From Nannocystis exedens (GTDB taxonomy: Bacteria > Myxococcota_A > Polyangia > Nannocystales > Nannocystaceae): a stretch of DNA of 64,000 nt. Where the stretch lies: NCBI RefSeq assembly GCF_002343915.1, contig NZ_NETK01000001.1, positions 9,190,001 to 9,254,000 on the forward strand. The letters run 5' to 3'. A program made the translations under genes and the position numbers. Within the stretch, counting starts at the first letter, position 1; the number at the start of each line of letters is the position of its first letter. Below are positions 51,924-60,420 of this stretch, one piece after another. The notes under the pieces are model-generated. The model had not been told where the DNA came from and ran no database searches. It saw nothing but the letters and a program-made list of their open reading frames with translations.

Positions 51924-54053
51924 GTGGACCCCGCCGGCCCCGACGCGGAGCGCGAACAGCCGGGCGACCTGGCGTCGTCCCCGGGGCTGCCGCAGCGCCC
52001 GGAGGAGGACGACGCGCTCGAGGCCCGGCGCATGCTGGCCGCGGTCCGCCGGGGCCTGTTCGGCAAGTCGGTCCCCGAGGTGCATGTCGGCCGCTTCGCG
52101 CTGCGCCGGCAGCTCGGCTGCGGCGGGATGGGGGTCGTCTACGAGGCGTGGGACCCCGAGCTCGGGCGCGCCGTCGCCGTCAAGGTGCTGCGCCCCCGCT
52201 CCGACGCCGCGCGGAGCCCTGAACACCGCGCGCGGCTCGAGCTCGAGGCGCGCGCGATGGCGCGGCTGCAGCACCCGAACGTGCTGACCGTGTACGAGGT
52301 CGGCGAGGCCGACGGTCGGACCTTCGTGGCGATGGAGCTGGCGACCGGCGGGACGCTGCGGGCGTGGCTCGCGACGCCGCGGTCGTGGCGGGCGGTCGTC
52401 GAGCGCTTCGTCGAGGCCGGCCGCGGGCTGGCGGCGGCGCACACCGCCGGGCTGGTCCACCGCGACTTCAAGCCGGAGAACGTGTTCATGCACGGCCACA
52501 CGGCGCGCGTCGGCGACTTCGGCCTGGCGCGGCAGGACGGCAGCGACGAGCCGACCGACCCGGAGCCGCTGCAGGCCGGCGTCGATCCGCGATGGACGCG
52601 GACCGGCACGACCCTCGGGACGCCGGCCTACATGGCCCCCGAACAGTGGGAGCGCGCCACCGTCGACGCCCGCGCCGATCAGTTCAGCTTCTGCGTCGCG
52701 CTGTACGAGGCGCTTTACGGCGCGCGGCCGGTCGTCGCCGGCGTGCCGGATCTCGGGGTCGTCGCCGGCGCGACGGCGGTGGTGCCCGCGCCGCCGCGGT
52801 GGCTGCGAGCGGCGCTCGAACGCGGCCTCCAGCGGCGCCCTGAACAGCGCTGGCCGACGATGCACGCGCTGGTCGCCGAGCTCGAGCGCGGCCTGCAGCG
52901 CGGCCGCCGGCGGGCGTGGCTGGCGGCCGGGCTGACCTCGCTCGCGCTGGCGGTCGGCGTCGTGCTCACGGGTCGCGGGCGGATCGATTGCGCGGGCGAG
53001 GGCGCGCGGGTGGAGGCGCACTGGAACGCGGCCCGGGCGGCCGCGCTGCAGGCGGGGCTGGCCGCGACCGGCGTCCCCTACGCAGAGGCGAGCGGGCGCG
53101 CCGTGGCGGCGATCCTGGACGCCCGCGCCGGCGCCTGGCGAGCGGCCCGGGTCGAGGCGTGCCAGGCCTGGGCCGACGGCGCGCGCTCGGATTCGCTGTA
53201 CGCCCGCCAGGTCGCGTGCCTCGAGCGGCGGCTCGGCGAGTTCGGCGCGACGATCGAGCTGCTCGTCGACGCCGACGAGCAGGTCGCGGCCGGGGCGGTC
53301 GAGGCGGCGGCCGGGCTCCGCGGGCTCGAGCGCTGCCAGGACGCCGAGGCGCTGCTCGCCGGCGACGCGACGGTGACGATCGACTCGCTCGCCGACGTGC
53401 AGGCGCTCGCCGGGCTCGACCGGGCGCGCGCGTGGCTTCGTCTCGGCGTACCCGCCCGGGCGCGCGCAGGCGCCCTCGCAGCGCTGTCCCGGACCCCGGC
53501 GCGCATGCCGGCGTCGGCGGAGGCGCACACGCTCGTCGGCAGGGCGGCCGCGGACCTCGGCGAACTCGCGGAGGCCGAGCTCGCGCTGGCCGAGGGGTTT
53601 CGTCGCGCTTATGCGACCGGAGCCGACGAGGTCGCAGCCGAGGCGGCGACGGCGATGCTCGGCGTCGTCGGGGGACGTCCCGGTGCCGACGCGCTCGTGC
53701 TCCGGTGGGCCCGACACGCCCGGGTGGCGGTCCGTCGCGCCGGGCTGGGCGCGGCCGAGGAGGTCGCCGTCGATGACGCGACGGCGAAGGCGTCGCTGTC
53801 GCGCGGCGATCTCGACGCTGCCGAGGCTGCGCTGCGAGCGGGGCTGGGGCGCGCCTCGGCGGGTGGGCTCGCCGACGACCTCCGCCTCGCCCCGCTGCAC
53901 GCGCTGAGCGGCGAGCTGCACCGCCGCGCGGGTCGATCGAGCCAGGCCCGCGCGGCGTGGCAGCGAGCGCTCGACCTGCTCGCGCCGCAGCTCGGCGAGA
54001 CGCACCCGCGGGTCCTCGCGCTGCGCGAGCGGATCGCGTCCCTCGCGCGCTGA
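51924..54053 (+). CDS. Ser/Thr protein kinase with TPR-like extracytoplasmic part
   Basis: A 709-residue kinase starting at GTG. Catalytic domain at about 52-320 with QLGCGGMGVVYEAW, VAVKVL (Lys), HRDFKPENV, GDFGLARQ and GTPAYMAPEQW: all key residues present. A membrane helix lies at about 333-352 (AWLAAGLTSLALAVGVVL). The remaining 350 residues are Ala-rich TPR-like helices, last unit ARAAWQRALDLLAPQLGETH. This fold order is the same as in the pseudokinase at 47795, and the kinase-proximal residues VEAGRGLAAAHTAGLVHRDF are close to those of the 36684 kinase. Likely co-transcribed with the sigma factor. Confidence 0.9.
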   Translation: MDPAGPDAEREQPGDLASSPGLPQRPEEDDALEARRMLAAVRRGLFGKSVPEVHVGRFALRRQLGCGGMGVVYEAWDPELGRAVAVKVLRPRSDAARSPEHRARLELEARAMARLQHPNVLTVYEVGEADGRTFVAMELATGGTLRAWLATPRSWRAVVERFVEAGRGLAAAHTAGLVHRDFKPENVFMHGHTARVGDFGLARQDGSDEPTDPEPLQAGVDPRWTRTGTTLGTPAYMAPEQWERATVDARADQFSFCVALYEALYGARPVVAGVPDLGVVAGATAVVPAPPRWLRAALERGLQRRPEQRWPTMHALVAELERGLQRGRRRAWLAAGLTSLALAVGVVLTGRGRIDCAGEGARVEAHWNAARAAALQAGLAATGVPYAEASGRAVAAILDARAGAWRAARVEACQAWADGARSDSLYARQVACLERRLGEFGATIELLVDADEQVAAGAVEAAAGLRGLERCQDAEALLAGDATVTIDSLADVQALAGLDRARAWLRLGVPARARAGALAALSRTPARMPASAEAHTLVGRAAADLGELAEAELALAEGFRRAYATGADEVAAEAATAMLGVVGGRPGADALVLRWARHARVAVRRAGLGAAEEVAVDDATAKASLSRGDLDAAEAALRAGLGRASAGGLADDLRLAPLHALSGELHRRAGRSSQARAAWQRALDLLAPQLGETHPRVLALRERIASLAR

Positions 54054-54197
54054 GCAGGCCGCGAGCGCTCGAGCGAGTCCGGGCGCGGCGAGGAGGCCCT
54101 GCGGGCTCGACAGCGGGGCGCCGCGGGTGCTCCTGCAACCGGAATGCAGGTGCAAGAACTCTGGCCCCGGGGACAGGTCCACGGCGCCCGCAGGCGC

Positions 54198-54823
54198 CTA
54201 CGGCAGGTTCTTGAACTGCGCGCCGGCGAACCACGCCTCGATGGCGCTCGACTCGGCGTCGAACACGTCCGGCAGGCCCTCGGCGCTGACGACGAACACG
54301 TGGTTGCCGGCGGTCTGGACGAGCTCGCGCTTGCGGATCTCGCCCATGCTCGCGTGGGTGGCCGAGATCCGCAGCTCGTGCCCGGGCTTGCCGGCGCGGG
54401 TGGTCGCCTTCGACTCGGTGACCTCGAACTTCTGGAACAGCTTCTGGTACGTCGCCGGGAACACGTCTGTGGCCAGCTGCTCGGGGCTGCGGACCTGGTC
54501 GGGCGGGACCACGTAGTCCTTGGCCAGCAGGAAGAAGAAGCGCGCCCGGTCGGTGCGCCGGCACTTGATCAGCGTCGCCTCCTGACCGGGCTCGGTCGCG
54601 GTCTGCTCGACGCACTCCCAGCCGTCGCCCGCCGGCCGGGGGCCGCGACCAGGCCGTCCTTGCTGGCGAACAGCCCGGGGTCGGCCGCGGCGGCCGGTCC
54701 GGGCGGGGTGGCGGGCGCCGACTTGGATGTCTCTGCGGGCATGGCGGAAGGACCAGGTTGTCCGCCGTCGCACGCGGCGGCCAGGAGGACAGGGAGGATG
54801 ACGCGCGCGCGGAAGAGACCCAT
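54198..54823 (-). pseudogene. lipoprotein with a single-base frameshift
   Basis: The ATG at 54823 begins a lipoprotein leader (MGLFRARVILPVLLAAACDG) and a Pro/Ala linker up to SKDGLVAAP. At the G run 54638-54642 one base is missing; the next frame continues PAGDGWECVEQTATEPGQEA and ends AIEAWFAGAQFKNLP with a stop at 54198. Repaired, the product has about 208 residues. The domain is not recognised; it has a hydrophobic core pattern RARFFFLLAKDYVVPPDQV. Decay or base-calling error cannot be told apart. Repeat half-sites lie at 54728-54760 in the leader region. Confidence 0.7.
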
Positions 54824-55577
54824 GGACCGTCGATACTGGACCGTACGGTCGCAGCGGGTCAAGCGGAGCGGCCTGGCTCGAGTACGTCGGCGCACGTCCT
54901 CGCGCGTCACGCGGCCGAGCCCATCGGCCGCCCGCGCGGGCCCGCGATCCGAGGCTGCGGCCGGCGAGCGTCGGCGGCGAGCGTCACCGACCTCAGCAGC
55001 ACGGCCCTGTGCTGCTCCGGCGCGTGCCGATGGTGATCGGCTTCCACGGGGCTCACGCGATCGTGCGGCTCGTGCGCGGAGCGCTGCGGGGCGGCGCCAC
55101 GCCATGATGGTCGCGGAATCATGGCCCCGTGTCCCGGCGACCGGTGACTTCGACGACGCCCCGGATTACCCCCACGAATTCACCCGGGGGATTCATCCAG
55201 GGGATGCCGTCGCGGACCGCTCTCGGCCGCGACTGGACGTGGGTCTCGGACCTCGACGGCATCTCGACGGTGGGGTCGGCGGCCGGGTTTATGCCCTGGA
55301 GGCCAGGGCCGACTTCGAGGCTGATCGCCTGGCGAGCGGGAGACGCCCGCCTGACCTGCGACGCGCCGAGCGTGGTCGATGACGAGATGAGCGGGGGCGG
55401 CTGACGCATCACGGCGCCTGGACCTCGCAGAATTGCGACGCCCTCCAGTGTCCGATCCGGGTCGGGCTCGTCGGGGACGATGTCGCGCAGCGCGTGACGG
55501 GTGATGCCCGACCATGTGGCTGCAGCCTCGGCGGCGGCGCTGCTCCTGCCGCGGCTGTGGCCGCGCTCGCGTGGCGC
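54824..55577. other. intergenic stretch, no firm gene
   Basis: About 750 bases. The plus frame 55129-55404 (ITPTNSPGGFIQGMPSRTAL, GRDWTWVSDLDGISTVGS) and the minus frame opposite it are both open and unlike any family I recognise; neither has a ribosome site or -10 box. I treat the stretch as non-coding or degenerate. Confidence 0.4.
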
Positions 55578-55877
55578 CTACAGGACCGCCGCCAGCACCT
55601 GCATCGCGCCGACCAGGGCGATGACGGTCGCCGCGGCGATCTGCAACTTCTGACTGACGCGCAGGTACAGCAGCGCGCCGCAGCCGGCGAGCGCGCCGCC
55701 GAGGACCAGGCCCAGCGGGACGCCCGCGAGGCTCAGCTGGACGATCCGGAGCGCCAGCAGGGCCTCCAGGACGCTCGCCCCCAGGGCGATCGCCGGCACC
55801 AGGCGCTTGCCGGCGCGCAGGAACAGGAGCAGCGACGCGGCCACCACCACGAAGACGAGCGCTGTATCGACGGTCAT
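55578..55877 (-). CDS. small integral membrane protein
   Basis: A 99-residue protein made almost wholly of three to four membrane helices (ALVFVVVAASLLLFL, LGASVLEALLALRIVQL, GLVLGGALAGCGALLYL, TVIALVGAMQVLAAVL). No family is recognised. The TAGAGT box 6 bases before the ATG makes the start firm and supports expression. Confidence 0.75.
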   Translation of the reverse strand: MTVDTALVFVVVAASLLLFLRAGKRLVPAIALGASVLEALLALRIVQLSLAGVPLGLVLGGALAGCGALLYLRVSQKLQIAAATVIALVGAMQVLAAVL

Positions 55878-55883
55878 CGCCCG

Positions 55884-55889
55884 ACTCTA
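55884..55889 (-). promoter_or_regulatory. TAGAGT -10 box, start-proximal
   Basis: On the minus strand, GGGTAGAGT ends 6 bases before the ATG of the small membrane protein. The same hexamer precedes the sigma factor gene at 31428. Confidence 0.55.
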
Positions 55890-56409
55890 CCCACGTCCCG
55901 CAGCGCTGTCGTTGGGGGTGCCGGTCCGCGTCCCTGGGGCGTGCCCGCCGCCGTGCCGTCGGGGCTCGGACATGACCCACGCTCCAAGGAGCTTGACAGG
56001 CGCGAGAGAATTGACGCGTGGAGCGGCCGCCGTCTCGCTGGGCGCGGGAGCGCAGGATCGTCGGGCGACGGCGACCCAGTTCCTTCACTCGGGCCAGCCG
56101 AAGGCGGCGGCGTCGGCCGGGGACGTCCGTCGACGATGAGGCCCGAAGGTGAGCCGATGGATCGAGCGCCCGAGATTGCAAGGACGGCGGCCGGCCGCCG
56201 CACCCCCACGGACGGTGGGAGCGGAGGGGTTTCACGAGCGGCCGGCGCCGCTGCGATGGACTGCTCGAGATCCGCCGGTCGCGGGCGTACCGACGGCCTC
56301 GGCGAGCTCGACATCCGAGCCCTCGCTCGACCCGGCCGCGGGCGCGCAGGGGAGCGCGCGACCGACGAGGCGGCCGCGCCGACGAAGGCTCGGCGAGCTG
56401 GCCGAAAGA
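55890..56409. other. intergenic stretch, no gene seen
   Basis: About 520 bases between the divergent-tail of the small membrane protein and the stop of the Thr-rich lipoprotein. GGACATG and TTGACAGG half-sites occur near 55967 and 55993. Open frames are compositional. Confidence 0.4.
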
Positions 56410-57522
56410 TCAGCCGCCGCCGCCGAAGCAGCTGAGCTCGGGCGGGAAGGTGTACTTTTCGACGGTCACGTCGAAGGTGGCGTGGAGCTGCTCGTCGTGG
56501 GGCGGGTTGCCGCCGTGGACGGTGGCGCCGAGCTCCCCGGCGTAGTGATCGCCCGTGCTGTCGGTCAGGGTGATGAAGCCGTCCGAGCCGATGAGGTCGA
56601 CGATATAGGTGTAGCCGCCGTCGACGGTCGAGAGCCACTCGACGGCGACGAGGCTGGCGACGTCGCCCGAGCCGTCGACGGCGAAGTCGACGCGCAGCGA
56701 CTCGAAGGCGCCGTCGACCTCGCGCACGGACTTGAGGGTGACGGTGCGGCTGCCGTCCTCGGCGTCGGCGTAGATACCGAAGCCGCCCATGTCGATCGGG
56801 AAGCTCGCGGTCTTGCCGAGGAGCTCGAGCTCGAGCGTGCCGCCGCCGAGGCCGGAGGTGCTGTCCGGATACTTGTAGGTGCCGCGGAGGGTGACGAAGG
56901 TGCCGAGCTGGTAGAAGCTCTGGGCGATCGTGGTGTCGGTGACGTCGCAGGCCTCGACGATCCAGAACGCCTCGTCCTCGGGGACGTGACGCGCGAGGGA
57001 GATCCGGTGGTCGGTGACGGGGCGCGGCAGGATGAGCTCGACCGGCTGGTCGAAGGCGAGGTCGTCCGGGGTGAAGCGGAACACGGGCGAGGCGAACTCC
57101 TGCTCGAACGGCGGCTCGGCGGGCGGCTCGATGACCTCGATGCCGAACACGACGTCCTCGGCGACCGCGCCCGCTGGGACCCGCAGGGTGGCGCCGCACA
57201 GGGTGAGCTCGCCGCCGGCGGGGCCGAACGCCTCGCTCACCGGCGGGCACTCCTGGCCGGCGGTGGTGGTGTCGACGCCGGTGGTGTCGAGGGTGGTGGC
57301 GGTGTCGCTGCCGGTGGTGTCGAGGGTGGTGGCGGTGCCGCTGCCGGGGGTGTCGCCGCCCGTCGTGGTGGTCGGCGAGTCGACGGTGGTCGAGGAACCG
57401 GTCGACGAGGTCGTGAGATCGGTGTCGCTCGCGCTGCCGGCCGTCGTGGCGCCAGGATCGGTGCATCCGGCGACGACGAAGCAGAGGGAGGCGAGGAGGG
57501 TGAAGCGATGCGTAAGGGGCAT
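56410..57522 (-). CDS. Thr-rich-linker lipoprotein, ZU5-like domain possible
   Basis: A 370-residue lipoprotein: leader with lipobox FVVAGCTD (Cys near 20), a 70-residue Thr/Ser/Asp linker (TTLDTTGSDTATTLDTTGVD), then FGPAGGELTLCGATLRVPAG leading into VVFGIEVIEPPAEPP. The order AGG-x-L...VPAGA...I.V matches ZU5-like domains of surface proteins. The last 150 residues are beta-rich (TVTLKSVREVDGAFESLRVD) and end in CFGGGG. Function unknown. In the linker the sequence GTVTTTLDTTG is repeated at DNA level (GGTGGTGTCGAGGGTGGTGG). TACAAG 6 bases before the ATG fits the position of the start-proximal -10 boxes. Confidence 0.8.
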   Translation of the reverse strand: MPLTHRFTLLASLCFVVAGCTDPGATTAGSASDTDLTTSSTGSSTTVDSPTTTTGGDTPGSGTATTLDTTGSDTATTLDTTGVDTTTAGQECPPVSEAFGPAGGELTLCGATLRVPAGAVAEDVVFGIEVIEPPAEPPFEQEFASPVFRFTPDDLAFDQPVELILPRPVTDHRISLARHVPEDEAFWIVEACDVTDTTIAQSFYQLGTFVTLRGTYKYPDSTSGLGGGTLELELLGKTASFPIDMGGFGIYADAEDGSRTVTLKSVREVDGAFESLRVDFAVDGSGDVASLVAVEWLSTVDGGYTYIVDLIGSDGFITLTDSTGDHYAGELGATVHGGNPPHDEQLHATFDVTVEKYTFPPELSCFGGGG

Positions 57523-57837
57523 GCGTCGCTTGTAGCCGACGAGCGGTCCGCGGGCACGGCGCCACGCGCACGTGCGGCGTCCGGGACGTCGCGTTCGCGT
57601 CGTCGAGATCGCCGCGCGAGTCGCTCGAGCGAGGCGGGCGAGCCCGTGCGGACGCGAGGGCGAGCGCGGACGGGGAGGTGTCCCGAAGGACATGTCGACG
57701 ACAGCTGTCCGCGGCGAGTGTGACGGCGCGGCGTCGAGCGGCGATGTGAGCTCGCGGACGGCGGCGCGCTGGAGAAATTCCGCGTCGGCGAGCCGGTCCG
57801 GGCGAGGGCGCGATGTTGCCCCGAGCGGTCGATGGAG
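57523..57837. other. intergenic stretch with repeat half-sites
   Basis: No gene seen. GTGTCC-CGAA-GGACAT at 57678-57693 and GACAGCTGTC at 57700-57709 are two palindromes of the dispersed type. Confidence 0.45.
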
Positions 57838-58119
57838 GATGTCCCCGGGGACAGGTGGCAGCGGCGCGAGCGGGTGGCGCGAGTCGAGCAGGGCGCGGCA
57901 TGGGCGGAGGGGGCTCGCGCGGGCAAAGGAAGATGTCCGCGGGGACAGGTGGCCAGCGGCGCGAGCGGGTGGCGCGCGTCGAGCAGGGCGCGGCATGGGC
58001 GGAGGGGGCTCGCGCGGGCAAAGGAAGATGTCCGCGGGGACATGGGGCCAGCGGCGCGAGCGAGTCGCGCGCGTCGAGCCGGGCGCGCCATGGGCGGAGA
58101 GGGGGATGGTGAAGATGCC
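57838..58119. repeat. tandem array, about 94-bp unit, three copies plus a partial
   Basis: Units begin GATGTCC(C/G)CGGGGACA at 57838, 57932 and 58027, giving periods of 94 and 95 bases; a worn fourth start is at 58114. The first two are about 97% identical, the third is more diverged. Each carries the TGTCC-GGACA palindrome followed by a GC-rich spacer with GCATGGGCGGAGGGGGCTCG. It is not coding. It lies beyond the stop of the protease gene (minus strand) and upstream of the Thr-rich lipoprotein gene. Confidence 0.8.
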
Positions 58120-58301
58120 CTTTGGGGCAGGTTGTCAGGGGCGAGCCAGCGGACTGCGACGGGGGGCCGGCGGCGTCGAGCACGAGAAGGCCCGCGTCGG
58201 CGCGACGCGGGCCCGGGGGGCGAAGCCTGGGGGGCGCGAGGGGAGCGGCGCCTGCGAGGGCATCGCCCCGCGGCGATGTGCCCCTCGCCTGGGCGCGAGG
58301 C
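58120..58301. other. spacer between the tandem array and the protease gene
   Basis: No gene. A GC-rich stretch with GCGACGCGGGCCCGGGGGGC-type runs and a GGGCAGGTTGTCAG half-site. It could hold the protease terminator; I see no clear hairpin with a T-run. Confidence 0.35.
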
Positions 58302-60122
58302 TCACGGGGCGAAGAAGTTGTGGGCGATGTACGGGGTGCCGAAGCCGTTGACGCCGTTGGAGAGGGCGACCCAGACGTCGGCGCTCTGGTCCTGGGTGAA
58401 GGCGATCAGGTCGTCGAGGCCGTCGCCGTTGACGTCGCCGGTGGTGAGGGTGTCGTTCCAGTCGCCGAAGGACGAGTTCCACAGCGCGGAGGCGAAGTTG
58501 TGGGTGCCGTTGGAGATGCCGACGTAGACGTCGTAGGCGCGGGTGAAGGTGGCGATGTCGGCGCGGGCGTCGCTGTTGAAGTAGCCGACTGCGGGGACCT
58601 CGCCGGCGGGGGCGAACCAGTTGTTCCACACGCCGGCGGCGCCGAAGCTGCCGCCGGTGGAGAGGGCGACGATGGCCTGGGCGCCGTTCATGCCCTGCGT
58701 GAAGGTGATGAGGTCGGCGCGGCTGTCGGCGTTGACGTCGGCGAGCATCGGGGTCTCGCCCTCGGGGGCGAAGTACTCGTGCCATCTGGTCTTGGGACCG
58801 AAGCCGGTGCCGGTCGAGAGCATGACGTGGACGTCGCCGGTGCCGTCGGCGGAGAACAGCACGGCGTCGTCGCGGCCGTCGCCGTTGACGTCGGCGACGC
58901 GGCCGATGTCGTCGATGTCGGCGGTGCCGACGCTGCTGCTGTAGACGGCGCCGTTGAAGTCGTGGCCGCGCGAGAGGGCGACCCACACCTGGCTCTCGCT
59001 GAAGGCCCAGATGTCGTCGCGGCCGTCGCCGTTGAAGTCGCCGATGGCGCCGGTGTGGCCGCGGTGGGCCCACCAGTCCTGCCACAGCTGACCGGCGCCG
59101 AAGCTGCTGCCGTTGGAGAGGGCGACGTAGACGTCGAGCGGGCCGGTGCCCGCGTCGCCGTGGGTGAAGGTGATGATGTCGTCGCGGCCGTCGCCGTTGG
59201 CGTCGCCGACGAGCGGGGTCTCGTGGATGACGCTGCGCAGCCACCGGTGCAGGCGCTGGCTGGAGATCCTGGTGTAGACGCCGGGCCTGTCCTTGCGCGC
59301 ACAACCTACGCCCCAGCTGACGACGCCGAACTGCTGCAGGCCGGTGGCGGTCCAGACCATGAGGGGGCCGCCGCTGTCGCCCTGACACGAGTCCTTGCCG
59401 CCGTCGACGGGCCCGGCGGCGACGTGCACGGCCGGGTTGAAGCTGCTGCCGTAGACGCCGGCCTGGGCGGCGTAGGCGTCGGCGAGCACGGGGACCTCGA
59501 CCTCCTGCAGATGGTGGGTGCTCGGACCGCCCTCCCACAGCGCGCCCCAGCCGATCACGGTCGCAAGGCTGCCCGGCCACCACCACGCGCGGTCGCTGCC
59601 GGTGTGCGGGGCGGCCAGCTCGATCGGGACGCGCGTCGACGCCGAGGTCAGCTCGAGCAGCGCGAGGTCGTTGTCGAGGTCCCCCGCCTCGGTGTTGTAG
59701 CGCGGGTGGACGACGATCCGCGAGACGCTGCGGGTCTCGCCGGCGGTGCTGGTGAGGTCGGTGCGGCCGATGACGGTGGTGAGGCTGCCCGGGGTGCGGC
59801 CGTTGACGCAGTGCGCGGCGGTCAGGACCCAGCGCGGGGCGACGAGGCTGCCGCCGCAGAAGTGGCCGCCGGAGAGCTGGATCGAGACCATGAACGGGTA
59901 CTCGCCCTCGCTGGCCGGGCCGCCGCCGACGATCGTCTGCGGCTTTAAAGCGGTGGTGAGGTCGAGGCCGTCGGTCGAGCCGACGCCGGCCTCGCCGTCG
60001 GGCTGTTCCTCGGCCTCGTCACTCTCGAGCTCGAGGGCCTCGTCGGCGCGCAGGTCGTCGGGATCGTCGCAGGCGGGGAAGGCGAGGAGGATGGCGGTGG
60101 GGAGGAGGATGCGGTGGTTCAT
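58302..60122 (-). CDS. trypsin-like serine protease with FG-GAP repeats, lipoprotein
   Basis: A 606-residue exported protein. Lipobox AFPACD (Cys18), acidic linker, then an S1 protease domain with activation site IVGG at 64-67, His104 in VLTAAHCV, Asp152 in DLDNDLALLEL and Ser250 in SCQGDSGGPL. Asp244, six residues before the Ser, predicts trypsin-like cleavage after Arg or Lys. Residues about 300-600 hold six FG-GAP units with VGDANGDGRDDIITF, IGDFNGDGRDDIWAF and similar Ca-binding loops. The shorter ATG is taken (MNHRILLP) as it gives a proper leader. It is likely secreted as a zymogen, with activation near residue 63. Confidence 0.9.
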   Translation of the reverse strand: MNHRILLPTAILLAFPACDDPDDLRADEALELESDEAEEQPDGEAGVGSTDGLDLTTALKPQTIVGGGPASEGEYPFMVSIQLSGGHFCGGSLVAPRWVLTAAHCVNGRTPGSLTTVIGRTDLTSTAGETRSVSRIVVHPRYNTEAGDLDNDLALLELTSASTRVPIELAAPHTGSDRAWWWPGSLATVIGWGALWEGGPSTHHLQEVEVPVLADAYAAQAGVYGSSFNPAVHVAAGPVDGGKDSCQGDSGGPLMVWTATGLQQFGVVSWGVGCARKDRPGVYTRISSQRLHRWLRSVIHETPLVGDANGDGRDDIITFTHGDAGTGPLDVYVALSNGSSFGAGQLWQDWWAHRGHTGAIGDFNGDGRDDIWAFSESQVWVALSRGHDFNGAVYSSSVGTADIDDIGRVADVNGDGRDDAVLFSADGTGDVHVMLSTGTGFGPKTRWHEYFAPEGETPMLADVNADSRADLITFTQGMNGAQAIVALSTGGSFGAAGVWNNWFAPAGEVPAVGYFNSDARADIATFTRAYDVYVGISNGTHNFASALWNSSFGDWNDTLTTGDVNGDGLDDLIAFTQDQSADVWVALSNGVNGFGTPYIAHNFFAP

Positions 60123-60420
60123 GGCGAGATCTCGTGTGCTTTTCGACATGTTTGTTCGGACATGTGTGAGAGGACACGTGACTCCCCGACGGCCGCGCTG
60201 CCCGGGCGGGCGCGGGTCGATGCCGTGCGCGGCCGCTCCGGAGCGAGCGCCTGCGCGAGCCGGGCTGCGCGACGCGGCGGTCGGCGAGGCTCGGTCCTGG
60301 TTCGCCGGGTCAACGCCGGCCGGTCGCCATCTTCCCGGGCGACGAAGAATTTTTTTTGCGCTCGCCGGCGCGCCTGAAGGCGGGCCCTCGGTCGTCTCCC
60401 GAGGCGGGGACGTCAGCGGT
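60123..60420. other. intergenic stretch with palindromic half-sites
   Basis: Four half-sites lie upstream of the protease start: CGACATG, GGACATG, GAGAGGACACG and CACGTG between 60144 and 60180. No gene is seen in the remaining DNA. Confidence 0.45.

Noticed and set aside
55119..55412. Overlapping plus and minus frames of about 90 codons as genes
   Set aside because: No ribosome site, no -10 box, no recognisable family, and both strands open together, as expected by composition.
57838..58119. Tandem array as a CRISPR
   Set aside because: The whole 94-base unit is repeated, spacers included, there are only three copies, and no cas gene is near.
57237..58183. Repeated CPRGH-type peptides in several frames as zinc-binding proteins
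   Set aside because: They are translations of the palindromic DNA element (TGTCC...GGACA) in non-coding frames, not conserved proteins.
58302..60122. The trypsin-like protease as the missing EAD1 effector of the CBASS locus
   Set aside because: It has a lipoprotein leader and FG-GAP repeats and no EAD1 segment, so it acts outside the cell and cannot meet the cytosolic adaptor.
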